From contig NZ_BAABHA010000015.1 in assembly GCF_039541855.1 (NCBI RefSeq), positions 310,001 through 374,000 of the forward strand: 64,000 nt of DNA, read 5' to 3'. Positions within the stretch are counted from its first letter, which is position 1; every line of letters starts with the position of its first letter. The translations under genes were made by a program, and so were the position numbers. Origin of the DNA: Solirubrum koreensis. GTDB lineage: Bacteria > Bacteroidota > Bacteroidia > Cytophagales > Hymenobacteraceae. The notes beneath the pieces are model-generated. The model worked only from the letters and a program-made list of their open reading frames with translations. It searched no databases and was not told the DNA's origin. This document shows, piece by piece, positions 1 to 7,298 of this stretch.

Positions 1-376
1 CCTGCACCTTTGATTTGTCGCCGGGCGTGGTGCGGGCGCGCAACTCGTACTGGTACTTCACCTTTTTAGCGCCGGCAAACTCCAGCGGCAGCTTGCCGGG
101 TTTGGCATCGGCCCCAATGGTGAGGTTGAGCACCAGGTAGTTCGGGTTTTCCAGCTTCTGGGTGCCGTCGAGGGTCACGCCGGGGTACTTTACGCTGGCG
201 GTGCTGCCGCCAATGCCGGGCCCGTACACGAGCAGCTGCAGCTTGGGGTTTTTCATGCCCACCCACCAAAACGTGGGGTCGATGCGGGTGATGCCGGCCG
301 GCGCGGCGGCCCGACCGGGAACGATTGTGGCGAGCAACAACAGCAACACCAGCAGCAGGGGAAACGGACGAAACAT
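1..376 (-). CDS. GH13 cyclomaltodextrinase/neopullulanase-like enzyme, N-terminal part (cut by window edge)
   Basis: Only the first 125 codons are in the window; the gene runs off the left edge. It starts with a hydrophobic signal peptide (residues about 6-20, rich in Leu) and continues with a beta-rich stretch containing DPTFWWVGMKNPKLQLLVYG and later NPNYLVLNLTI. This is the pattern of the N-terminal domain that precedes the catalytic barrel in periplasmic cyclomaltodextrinases and SusA-type neopullulanases, which cut alpha-1,4-glucans. The catalytic domain is not visible. The gene is divergent from the phosphorylase-like gene at 802, so both probably serve alpha-glucan use. The start at 376 is the only ATG placed directly before the signal peptide. 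Confidence 0.72.
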   Translation of the reverse strand, partial: MFRPFPLLLVLLLLLATIVPGRAAAPAGITRIDPTFWWVGMKNPKLQLLVYGPGIGGSTASVKYPGVTLDGTQKLENPNYLVLNLTIGADAKPGKLPLEFAGAKKVKYQYELRARTTPGDKSKVQ

Positions 377-801
377 GGCGGTAAACAGTAAGCGACAAAC
401 AGCCCCGAACAACGGCCGGGGATGGTAAAATAGAAGCTTTCGGCGGTGGCGTCAAAACGCCGGCCGGCTCTGCCGCAGGGCAGATGGCCCTGCAAGATAT
501 ACAGCCTTATTATTTGCGTTATTTTTTTATGATTTTTGCGCCCCGGTTACAGCCGCTTTTCGAAAGGAGCCCGTGCGCACTGCGGGGTCAACGCACATTT
601 CGGCAAGTAGTTACAGATGCCGATGGCACCAGTGCAGGGCGTCTGGTTTCGGTTTTCGGCCACTCGCTTGCTGCACGGCTCCGCGGGCTTTCGTAGCTTA
701 CCGGCCCAAATCCGCGCCGGGTGCTTTGCCCGTACGGGCAGAATGCCGGGCGTGTGCCTTTTCAATTTTTTGACTCTTCCTGCTCAATTCCACCAGTCTC
801 C
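377..801. other. Divergent intergenic region between GH13 and phosphorylase-like genes
   Basis: No convincing gene. An AT-rich island lies at about 498-538. On the minus strand it contains TATATCTTG, close to the Bacteroidota -7 box, which could drive the GH13 gene; no clear -33 TTG pairs with it. The short reading frames here follow GC-rich codon-position bias and match no family I recognise. Confidence 0.4.
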
Positions 802-2451
802 ATGCCATTCACCTTTGACGCGTACCAGCCGGCGGCCGAGTACAGCCGCAGCGCCGCTTACTTTTCCATGGAATTCGCCATCGACCAAGCCCTGAAAACC
901 TACTCGGGTGGGTTGGGCTTTCTGGCGGGTTCGCACATGCGCTCGGCCTACGAGCTCAAGCAAAACCTCATCGGCATTGGTATTCTGTGGACCTACGGCT
1001 ACTACGACCAGGCCCGGCAGCAAGACGAAACCCTGCGCGTGGACTACGTGCAGAAGCACTACAGCTTCCTGCAGGACACCGGCTTCGTGTTCGACATCAG
1101 CATCCACAGCGCCCCGGTTAAAGTGCGCGCCTACTACCTCGCCCCGGAGGTTTTTGGCACCGCGCCCATGTTTTTCCTGACTACCGACATTCCGGAAAAC
1201 GACTACCTCTCGCGCACCATCTCGCACCACCTCTACGACGCCGACCTGGCGGCCCGCGTGGCCCAGAGCATTCTGCTGGGCGTGGGCGGCGGCAAGCTGC
1301 TTGATGAGCTGAACCGCACCCCCGAGGTGTACCACCTCAACGAAGGCCACGGCCTGCCGCTGGCGTTTTACCTCTACAACAAGCACGGCAAGTCGCTGCC
1401 AGCGGTGCAGGAGCGCCTCGTGTTTACCACGCACACCCCCGAGCTGGCCGGCAACGAAGAGCACGGCGTGAAGCTGCTCGACGACATGACCTTCTTCGCC
1501 GGCCTCGGGCTCGACGAAGTACGCCACCTGGGCCTCGTGGAAAACGAGCGACTGAACTACACCCTGGCCGCGCTGCGCATGTCGCGCAAAGCCAACGGCG
1601 TATCGGCCGTGCACGGACGCGTGGCCAACGACATGTGGAAGAACAACGCCGGTATTTGCCCCATTGTGCACATCACCAATGCCCAAAACGGCACCTACTG
1701 GCGCGACAAGCAGCTGCACGCGGCCCTCGAAGCCAAAGACGTAGACGCCCTGAAGGCCCGCAAGCGCCAGCTCAAGCAGGAACTGTTCAAGGAAGTAGCC
1801 AACCAAACCGGCAACCTCTTCGACCCCGACGCCCTGACTATCGTGTGGGCTCGTCGCTTTGCCGGCTACAAGCGCGCCAACCTCGTTTTGCACCACTTCC
1901 AGCGCTTCGAGGAGCTGTTCAAGCGCAGCGGCCGCCCCGTGCAAATGATTTGGGCCGGTAAGCCTTACCCTAAGGACTACGCCGCCATTGGCCTGTTCAA
2001 CGAGCTCATCAAGAGCACGCGCCACCTGAAAAACTGCGCCGTGCTTACCGGCTACGAGCTGGGCCTCTCGGCGCTGCTTAAAAAGGGCTCCGATGTGTGG
2101 CTAAACACCCCACGCTTCCCCCGCGAAGCCTCGGGCACCAGCGGCATGACGGCCGCCATGAACGCCTCTGTAAACCTGAGCATCCCCGACGGCTGGATTC
2201 CGGAGTTCGTGCGCCACGGCGAAAACGGCTTCCTGATTCCGTTGGCCAATATCAACGAGCCCGAAGCCCACAAAGACGACGTGGAAGCCGCCGGCCTGCT
2301 CGACGTGCTGGAAAACGAGCTCATTCCGCTCTACTACGACGAGCCCGCCAACTACTGGCAGCTGGTGCAAACCGCCATGCGCGAGGTAGAACCCACGTTC
2401 GACTCGGGCCGCATGGCGCAGGAGTACTACGAGCTGATGTACAACGGGTGA
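802..2451 (+). CDS. Short alpha-glucan phosphorylase-like glycosyltransferase (GT35) without the PLP lysine
   Basis: The 549-residue protein belongs to the short alpha-glucan phosphorylase family (GT35), which normally releases glucose-1-phosphate from glycogen or maltodextrin using pyridoxal phosphate. Supporting stretches are YFSMEFAI near residue 20, HLNEGHG near 177, THTPELAGNEEHG, RRFAGYKRA, and EASGTSGMTAAMNAS at about 441-455. In canonical phosphorylases the last motif carries the PLP-binding lysine right after the Met (GNMK); here Thr450 stands in that place. Phosphorolysis is therefore doubtful and another glucosyl transfer is possible. ATG 802 is preferred over an upstream in-frame start because homology begins at once after it. 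The neighbour is a GH13 enzyme on the other strand. Confidence 0.8.
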   Translation: MPFTFDAYQPAAEYSRSAAYFSMEFAIDQALKTYSGGLGFLAGSHMRSAYELKQNLIGIGILWTYGYYDQARQQDETLRVDYVQKHYSFLQDTGFVFDISIHSAPVKVRAYYLAPEVFGTAPMFFLTTDIPENDYLSRTISHHLYDADLAARVAQSILLGVGGGKLLDELNRTPEVYHLNEGHGLPLAFYLYNKHGKSLPAVQERLVFTTHTPELAGNEEHGVKLLDDMTFFAGLGLDEVRHLGLVENERLNYTLAALRMSRKANGVSAVHGRVANDMWKNNAGICPIVHITNAQNGTYWRDKQLHAALEAKDVDALKARKRQLKQELFKEVANQTGNLFDPDALTIVWARRFAGYKRANLVLHHFQRFEELFKRSGRPVQMIWAGKPYPKDYAAIGLFNELIKSTRHLKNCAVLTGYELGLSALLKKGSDVWLNTPRFPREASGTSGMTAAMNASVNLSIPDGWIPEFVRHGENGFLIPLANINEPEAHKDDVEAAGLLDVLENELIPLYYDEPANYWQLVQTAMREVEPTFDSGRMAQEYYELMYNG

Positions 2452-2492
2452 GGCAAGCGGCTGCCTGAACGGCTGCCCTTGCGTTAGATTGT

Positions 2493-2596
2493 CTGTCATC
2501 CTGAGCGCAGCGAAGGACCTTATTACGCTGAAACGAGTCGTTGTTATGACGGTCGTTCACACGTAATAAGGTCCTTCGCTGCGCTCAGGATGACAG
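2493..2596. repeat. Perfect 35-bp inverted repeat (GAGCGCAGC-core palindrome)
   Basis: Arms 2493-2527 and 2562-2596 are exact reverse complements around a 34-base spacer. The core reads CTGAGCGCAGCGAAGGACC. It sits between convergent genes (phosphorylase-like and esterase) and could act as a bidirectional terminator, but its length and its resemblance to the palindrome at 36386-36471 suggest a dispersed REP/MITE-like repeat. Confidence 0.9.
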
Positions 2597-2628
2597 TAAG
2601 AGGAGCATAAGTAAAAAGCACGGCCCTG

Positions 2629-3336
2629 CTAGTTGCCAGCCACGTTGTAGTTGCGTAGCACCGGTTCCAGCACCTGCCACACGTTATCGGCCACAATGCG
2701 GTAGCCAGCGGCGTTGGGGTGGGCGCGGTCGGGCAGGTTTAGCTCGGGCCGGCCGAGCACGCCTTGCAGCAGGAAAGGCACAAAGGCGGCGCGGTTTTTC
2801 TCGGCCAGCGGACGAAACTGGGCCTTGAACTCGTCGGCGTAGCGGGCATAGCGGTGTTCCCCGAAGGCGCTCAGATCGAAGGGAAACTCCATGCCCACCA
2901 GCACAATTTCGGCCTGTGGGTACTGCTTGTGCACGCCATCCATAATGCGCTGCAGGTTTTGGGTGGTTTCGCGCACGGGAATGCCGCGCAGGCCGTCGTT
3001 GGCGCCCAGTTCCAGCACAAACACATCGGGGCGGCGCTTGGCCAGTACGGTAGGCAGGCGCTGCAAGCCGCCGGCCGTGGTTTCACCGCTTACGCCCGCG
3101 TTAATGCACTGCCAGGAAAGCCCCGCCGAATCTATTTTTTGCTGAATAAGCGAGGGAAACGACTGCTGCGGCGGCAGGCCGTAACCGGCGGTGAGGCTGT
3201 TGCCAAAAAACACGATGTTGCGCATAACAGGAGGAGGAAGAGCCGCAGGCTCGGAAGTGCGGGCCGCACTTCCATCGGATGAGCAGCTTAGGCTGAACAG
3301 CGCAAGCAGGAAAGGCAGCAGCACGCGGTAAATCAT
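2629..3336 (-). CDS. SGNH/GDSL-type arylesterase lipoprotein
   Basis: The 235-residue protein has a lipoprotein leader ending LALFSLSC (lipidated Cys18), then the SGNH hydrolase blocks: FFGNSLTAGYG with nucleophile Ser47 (block I), GVSGETT (block II), LELGANDGLRG (block III) and DRAHPNAAG with the Asp203/His206 pair (block V). This matches the TesA/arylesterase group, which hydrolyses esters and thioesters; the leader places it at the envelope. An upstream start at 3381 is possible, but ATG 3336 gives a proper lipoprotein signal. It is convergent with the phosphorylase-like gene and divergent from the fibre-like gene at 3474. Confidence 0.85.
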   Translation of the reverse strand: MIYRVLLPFLLALFSLSCSSDGSAARTSEPAALPPPVMRNIVFFGNSLTAGYGLPPQQSFPSLIQQKIDSAGLSWQCINAGVSGETTAGGLQRLPTVLAKRRPDVFVLELGANDGLRGIPVRETTQNLQRIMDGVHKQYPQAEIVLVGMEFPFDLSAFGEHRYARYADEFKAQFRPLAEKNRAAFVPFLLQGVLGRPELNLPDRAHPNAAGYRIVADNVWQVLEPVLRNYNVAGN

Positions 3337-3419
3337 GCTGCCTGTACGGCGTAGGCCGGGCCCGTGGTTGCCGTGGGGCAAGCACTAAGCCCGTAGGCCG
3401 GCTGATGTTTAGGAATTTC

Positions 3420-3451
3420 TTTGATAACTAAATCGGGATATTGTTATATTG
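3420..3451 (+). promoter_or_regulatory. Candidate Bacteroidota promoter for the fibre-like gene
   Basis: TTTG at 3420-3423 is followed after 21 bases by TATATTG at 3445-3451, one T short of the TAnnTTTG -7 consensus. The spacing is in the normal range, and transcription would begin about 15-20 bases before ATG 3474. Confidence 0.4.
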
Positions 3452-3473
3452 CTGGTCCTTCCGATGTGTGGCT

Positions 3474-4436
3474 ATGAAAAAACTCTACCCTCTCCTTGCC
3501 GGCCTGTTTCTGACAGCAGCCGGCGCATACGGCCAAAGCGTTGGCATTGGCACCACTACTCCCGCGGCTTCGGCCATGCTGGATGTGGCTTCCACCGCCA
3601 AGGGCATGCTGGTGCCGCGCATGACGCAGGCCCAGCGCACGGCCATCGGCAGCCCGGCCCAAGGCCTGCTCGTATACCAAACCGACGGTACCCAGGCCGG
3701 CTTTTACTACAACGCCAGCGCCACCGCCACCCCCAACTGGCTCTGGCTGCCCGATAAAGCCGCTGCCGGCGACAACCTGGGTAACCACACCGCCACCACG
3801 TCCCTGAGGCTGGCTGGCAACACCCTCTCCAACAACGGCACCGGCGGCATCAGCATTACCGACGCGGGCAACGTTACCGTTACCGGCAACAGCACGGTTA
3901 CCGGGAACAATGCCGTGACCGGTAACCATGCGGTAACGGGCAACAGCAGTGTAACGGGCGCGCTGAGCGTGGGCACCGGCACGGCCGCCAGCACCGCGGC
4001 TCTGGAAATCAGCAGCACCACCAAGGGCCTGCTGTTTCCACGCATGACGCAGGCCCAGCGCGATGCCATTGTTTCCCCCTCCGAAGGCCTGGTCATTTAC
4101 CAGACCAACGGCACGCCTGGCCTTTACCAGCGTACTGCCTTGGGCTGGGCTTCGCTGGGTACGCTTAACACCGAAAGCAAGGTGGAAATCGTGACGCCCA
4201 CGGCCAGTGCGTCGCTCGTGCCCACGGCTACTACGGTGGTGTATACTGCCAATGGCTCCGCCGCCGCAAACGGCGCCGTAACGCTGGGCGCTGGCACCGA
4301 GGGGCAGCGTTTAGTGGTGGTTAACAACGACGACCAGTTCCTGCCGGTGGTATCGGCCAGCGGCATGGGCAACATTCTGCCGGGCTACGCGGTGCGCTTT
4401 ATTTACACTGTTGGGGCTTGGCGCCGCGAGTCGTAG
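3474..4436 (+). CDS. Secreted fibre-like protein with VTGN repeats
   Basis: The 320-residue protein has a signal peptide (MKKLYPLLAGLFLTAAGAYG) followed by two copies of a module, GIGTTTPAASAMLDVAST...KGMLVPRMTQAQR..GLLVYQTDGT, near residues 20-85 and 170-225. This module is common in secreted Bacteroidota proteins next to tail-fibre-like domains. Between the copies lie four to five hexapeptides VTGNxx, which suggest a beta-helical shaft. The C-terminal 80 residues are beta-rich with no family I recognise. Three tail-collar proteins follow on the same strand with the first only 43 bases downstream, so they probably form one unit and act at the cell surface. Enzymatic motifs are absent. Confidence 0.7.
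   Translation: MKKLYPLLAGLFLTAAGAYGQSVGIGTTTPAASAMLDVASTAKGMLVPRMTQAQRTAIGSPAQGLLVYQTDGTQAGFYYNASATATPNWLWLPDKAAAGDNLGNHTATTSLRLAGNTLSNNGTGGISITDAGNVTVTGNSTVTGNNAVTGNHAVTGNSSVTGALSVGTGTAASTAALEISSTTKGLLFPRMTQAQRDAIVSPSEGLVIYQTNGTPGLYQRTALGWASLGTLNTESKVEIVTPTASASLVPTATTVVYTANGSAAANGAVTLGAGTEGQRLVVVNNDDQFLPVVSASGMGNILPGYAVRFIYTVGAWRRES
3879..3959 (+). repeat. 18-bp coding repeat (VTGN hexapeptides)
   Basis: About four and a half copies of an 18-base unit such as GTTACCGGCAACAGCACG encode VTGNST, VTGNNA, VTGNHA, VTGNSS and VTG. Copies differ mostly at third positions, so the repeat is held at protein level. Confidence 0.85.
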
Positions 4437-4479
4437 GCCCGGCCCGCGGCTTTTTATCTTTTCGGACTTCGCCGGATTC

Positions 4480-5136
4480 ATGGCACACTCCTCTTCTTTC
4501 CTTCCCACGCGCCGCTCCTGGCTGCGCCGACTGCAGGGCTGGCTGCAACCAGCGGCCGCCGCACCTGTTGCTCCGGCCTTTTCCACGCGCCGCTCGCCGC
4601 TGGGTGGCGGTTCTAATCCGCCATACATAGGCGAAATAGGCATTTTTGCAGGCAACTTCGCCCCACTTGGCTGGGCGTTCTGCGACGGTAGCGTGCTCCC
4701 CATCAGCGAAAACGAAGCCTTGTTCACGCTCATCGGCACCACCTACGGCGGCGACGGGCAGGAGACGTTTGCCTTGCCCGACCTGCGCGGAAGGGCGCCC
4801 ATGCACTTCGGCGCCGGCGCCGGCCTAAGTACCCGCGTAGTAGGGGAAACGGCCGGCGTGGAACAAGTAACGCTTACCATTCAGCAGATACCCGCGCATA
4901 CGCACACCGTGCCGGCCAGCTTCTCGCCGGGGGTTACGGCGTCGCCCACAGGCGCCATTCCGGCCGATGGCGGCAACGGCTCGGCTCAGTATACCACCGG
5001 CACCGGGAGCCTGGTAAGGCAGCCGGCCCAGGTGCTGCCTCCTGTCGGCGGCTCGCAGCCCCACAATAATATGCAGCCTTACCTGGTGGTCAATTACATC
5101 ATTTCGCTTTTCGGCGTTTATCCCTCCCCCAGCTAA
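4480..5136 (+). CDS. Tail-collar domain protein 1 (microcystin-dependent protein-like) with Tat-like leader
   Basis: The 218-residue protein starts with TRRSWLRRLQGWL, resembling a twin-arginine leader (S/T-R-R-x-F-L-K), then carries a phage tail collar domain: GEIGIFAGNFAPLGWAFCDG, LPISENEALFTLIGTTYGGD and TFALPDLRGRAP at about residues 50-110. The C-terminal half has IPAHTHT and GGSQPHNNMQPY, the signature of the MdpB-like branch. Such domains form trimeric adhesive tips in phages; the role in the cell is unknown. ATG 4480 is chosen over an earlier in-frame start because it places the RR motif at residue 10, as in both neighbours. Confidence 0.85.
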   Translation: MAHSSSFLPTRRSWLRRLQGWLQPAAAAPVAPAFSTRRSPLGGGSNPPYIGEIGIFAGNFAPLGWAFCDGSVLPISENEALFTLIGTTYGGDGQETFALPDLRGRAPMHFGAGAGLSTRVVGETAGVEQVTLTIQQIPAHTHTVPASFSPGVTASPTGAIPADGGNGSAQYTTGTGSLVRQPAQVLPPVGGSQPHNNMQPYLVVNYIISLFGVYPSPS

Positions 5137-5146
5137 CCCTCCGCGT

Positions 5147-5830
5147 ATGAACTCCGCTTTTGAATTTTCCGGCTCGTCATCGTCGAGGCGCGGTTGGCTG
5201 AAGCGCCTGGGTGGGCTGCTGGCCGGCGGGCTGGTGCTGGGCAACAGCCGGGCGGCTGATGCCGAGGCGCTGGCCCCGAACAACACGACCGTTTACCTCG
5301 GCGAAATCATGATGGTTTCGTGGAACTTCGCTCCCCGCGGCTGGGCCCTTTGCAATGGGCAGTTTTTACCCATTAACCAGAACCAGGCCCTGTTTTCGCT
5401 GCTGGGTACGCAGTTCGGCGGTAACGGGCAAACCACCTTCGCCCTCCCCGATTTGCGCGGCCGCATTCCGGTATCCTACAGCAACAGCACTTTCACTTTA
5501 GGCCAGCGCGGCGGCGCGGAAGCCCACACGGTTTCATTAAACGAGCTGGTGCCACACCTGCACGGCATGCGGAGCAGCACCGACCTCGGTAGCCTGCAGG
5601 TGTCGGGCACGAGTACGCCCCTAACTCATCACTACCTGGCGAATAGTGGCGGCGGGGCTCCGCAGTTTGGCTTCAGTCCCAATGCCAGCTTGGCCACCAC
5701 CGGCGTGGGCGGCAGCACCGTGAACGTTTCCACCAGCGCGGGGGGCTCGCAGCCGCACAACAACATGCAGCCCTATCAGTGCATAAACTTCGTCATTGCC
5801 CTGCAGGGCGTCTTCCCCTCACCTACCTAA
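5147..5830 (+). CDS. Tail-collar domain protein 2 with Tat-like leader
   Basis: This 227-residue paralogue of its two neighbours begins 10 bases after the previous stop. The leader SRRGWLKRLGGLLAGGLVLG is a good twin-arginine signal followed by a hydrophobic core and an Ala-rich cleavage region. The collar domain is complete: GEIMMVSWNFAPRGWALCNG, LPINQNQALFSLLGTQFGGN and TFALPDLRGRIP, then LVPHLHG in place of IPAHTHT, and GGSQPHNNMQPY near the end. Divergence of the middle region suggests different binding faces among the three copies. Confidence 0.85.
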   Translation: MNSAFEFSGSSSSRRGWLKRLGGLLAGGLVLGNSRAADAEALAPNNTTVYLGEIMMVSWNFAPRGWALCNGQFLPINQNQALFSLLGTQFGGNGQTTFALPDLRGRIPVSYSNSTFTLGQRGGAEAHTVSLNELVPHLHGMRSSTDLGSLQVSGTSTPLTHHYLANSGGGAPQFGFSPNASLATTGVGGSTVNVSTSAGGSQPHNNMQPYQCINFVIALQGVFPSPT

Positions 5831-5832
5831 CC

Positions 5833-6501
5833 GTGACGACTCCAACCTCACCAGCCACTGCAGCCCAGCCGAGCCGCCGGAGCCTGCTCAAGCGCTTGTC
5901 GGCTCTGGTGGCCAGTAGCTTCCTGATCGGCCCGCTGCAGGCCCTGTTTGGGCGCGCTACCCCGGCAGCGGCCGGCGTCCTCACCAGCAACGACCCCTTC
6001 GTGGGCGAAATCATTCTGGCGGGCTTCAACTTTGCGCCCCGGGGCTACGCCCGCTGCGACGGGCAACTGATGCCCATTTCGCAAAATACTGCCCTATTTG
6101 CACTACTGGGTACGTTCTACGGCGGTGATGGGCGGTCCACCTTCGCCCTACCCAACCTGAACGGCCGCGTACCCATTGGGGCGGGTCAGGGTCCGGGCCT
6201 AACCGAACGGTTTCTGGGCGAAAGCGGTGGGGAAGCCGCAGTAACGCTGGTGGCCTCGGAAATCCCGGCTCATACCCATTCCCTGGAGCTAACCTACAGC
6301 ACCGCGCTGGGCACCACCGGCTCACCGGCCAATGCCTTTCTGGCCAGCAACGCCTCCGGCCTGCCGCAGTACGCGGCCACCAGCACCGGCAACATGGTCA
6401 CAGGCGCTATCGGTAGTCCACAGGCGCACAACAACCTTATGCCGTATCAGGCATTGGCCTATTACATTGCTCTGCAGGGGATTTTCCCGCCGCGCAATTA
6501 G
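5833..6501 (+). CDS. Tail-collar domain protein 3 with Tat-like leader
   Basis: Third tandem copy, 222 residues from a GTG at 5833, two bases after the preceding stop. An in-frame ATG at 5779 overlaps the upstream gene by 52 bases; the GTG is preferred because it aligns the leader SRRSLLKRLSALVASSFLIG with those of the other two copies. The collar domain reads GEIILAGFNFAPRGYARCDG, LFALLGTFYGGDGRSTFALP and NLNGRVPIGAGQG, then IPAHTHS and PQAHNNLMPYQ. The close spacing implies co-translation and possibly hetero-oligomer formation. Confidence 0.82.
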   Translation: MTTPTSPATAAQPSRRSLLKRLSALVASSFLIGPLQALFGRATPAAAGVLTSNDPFVGEIILAGFNFAPRGYARCDGQLMPISQNTALFALLGTFYGGDGRSTFALPNLNGRVPIGAGQGPGLTERFLGESGGEAAVTLVASEIPAHTHSLELTYSTALGTTGSPANAFLASNASGLPQYAATSTGNMVTGAIGSPQAHNNLMPYQALAYYIALQGIFPPRN

Positions 6502-6590
6502 CCCCGTTACCACCTTGCTGCGTATGCTATTGGCCGCCGGATTTCCGGCGGCCAAACTTTTTTCTGCCCGAAACGCGTTACGTTTGCACT

Positions 6591-6615
6591 TCAGATAAGA
6601 ACCATTCTTATCTGA
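6591..6615. promoter_or_regulatory. Perfect 11-bp-arm palindrome, candidate operator before thioredoxin gene
   Basis: TCAGATAAGAA, three bases, then its exact reverse complement. The centre GATAAGAA-N3-TTCTTATC has the 19-bp length of a Fur-type box and matches the classical Fur consensus at about 13 of 19 positions. A weak -33/-7 pair (GTTTG at 6582-6586, TATCTGAG at 6609-6616) would overlap it, so a bound repressor could block initiation. No T-run follows directly enough to favour a terminator. Confidence 0.5.
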
Positions 6616-6644
6616 GCAGCTTTTTTTGAACTTACATTTTTGCA

Positions 6645-6962
6645 ATGCCCGTTACCAAAGCTTCCGACGCCGACTTTAACCAACTCCTCGCCGACCACGA
6701 TAAAGTGGTGGTGAAATACTACGCCGACTGGTGCGGTAACTGCCGCCTGTTCAGCCCCAAGTTCAAGCGTCTTTCGGATCAGGAAGACAACCAAGGCGTG
6801 GCTTTCCTGGATGTAAACGCCGAGCACAGCCCCGAAGCCCGCAAAGCCGCCAGCGTAACCAACCTGCCGTTTTTCGCAGTGTTCCAGAACGGTCAGTTAG
6901 TGGATACCGTGGCGGCCAGCAAGGAAGAAGCCGTGGTGTCGCTCATCGAAAAAATCCGCTAG
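6645..6962 (+). CDS. Thioredoxin-fold protein (WCGNC)
   Basis: The 105-residue single-domain thioredoxin has the redox site WCGNC at residues 29-33 (Cys30, Cys33) and the cis-proline loop TNLPFF near residue 75. It has no signal peptide, so it acts in the cytoplasm as a disulfide reductant. The WCGNC variant differs from classical WCGPC, which should change its redox potential. ATG 6645 is the first start after the palindrome at 6591-6615. The DUF6952 gene follows after nine bases, implying an operon probably tied to oxidative or metal stress. Confidence 0.88.
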   Translation: MPVTKASDADFNQLLADHDKVVVKYYADWCGNCRLFSPKFKRLSDQEDNQGVAFLDVNAEHSPEARKAASVTNLPFFAVFQNGQLVDTVAASKEEAVVSLIEKIR

Positions 6963-6971
6963 TTCGCCGCC

Positions 6972-7214
6972 ATGAAAATTCCCGCTATTAAACGCCTCGT
7001 GGAAAGCCAGACGCTGCAAACGCTGGTAGAGGCCGAAGAAGCCCTGCTCGACGAGCGGCAGCCCTCGTTTGAGGTGGAAGGAGCCGACGAAGGCGAGCAG
7101 CTCACTCACGTGTTTGCCGCCATCTGGATTTTGAACCACATGAAGGACCACGGTGCTGATTTTCCCGCCGCCCTGCGCGAGTACACCAAAAAAGTGCGCG
7201 TGTCCATCAGCTAA
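6972..7214 (+). CDS. DUF6952 family small protein
   Basis: This acidic 80-residue cytoplasmic protein (MKIPAIKRLVESQTLQTLVE...) resembles the Bacteroidota family DUF6952, which typically follows a thioredoxin gene. It is predicted mostly helical with no enzyme motif. Its start lies nine bases after the thioredoxin stop, so the two are co-transcribed; an accessory role in the same redox response is an inference from position. Confidence 0.72.
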   Translation: MKIPAIKRLVESQTLQTLVEAEEALLDERQPSFEVEGADEGEQLTHVFAAIWILNHMKDHGADFPAALREYTKKVRVSIS

Positions 7215-7235
7215 GCACGAAAACGTGCCAAAGGC

Positions 7236-7280
7236 AAACGGGCCGTTCGTTCCAAGAATTCAGGAACGACCGGCCCGTTT
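7236..7280. terminator. Bidirectional hairpin between DUF6952 and tetR genes
   Basis: AAACGGGCCGTTCGTTCC (7236-7253) pairs with GGAACGACCGGCCCGTTT (7263-7280) with one small mismatch around AAGAATTCA. It lies between convergent genes. Confidence 0.75.
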
Positions 7281-7298
7281 GGCGTTTAGCGGCTGGCT

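Noticed and set aside
784..2025. 413-codon open frame on the minus strand, antisense to the phosphorylase-like gene
   Set aside because: Low-complexity Val/Gly/His/Gln-rich product without any motif; it mirrors the GC-rich third positions of the real gene.
4411..5136. Earlier start of tail-collar protein 1 overlapping the fibre gene
   Set aside because: The extra 23 residues have no counterpart in the two paralogues and would bury the RR leader.
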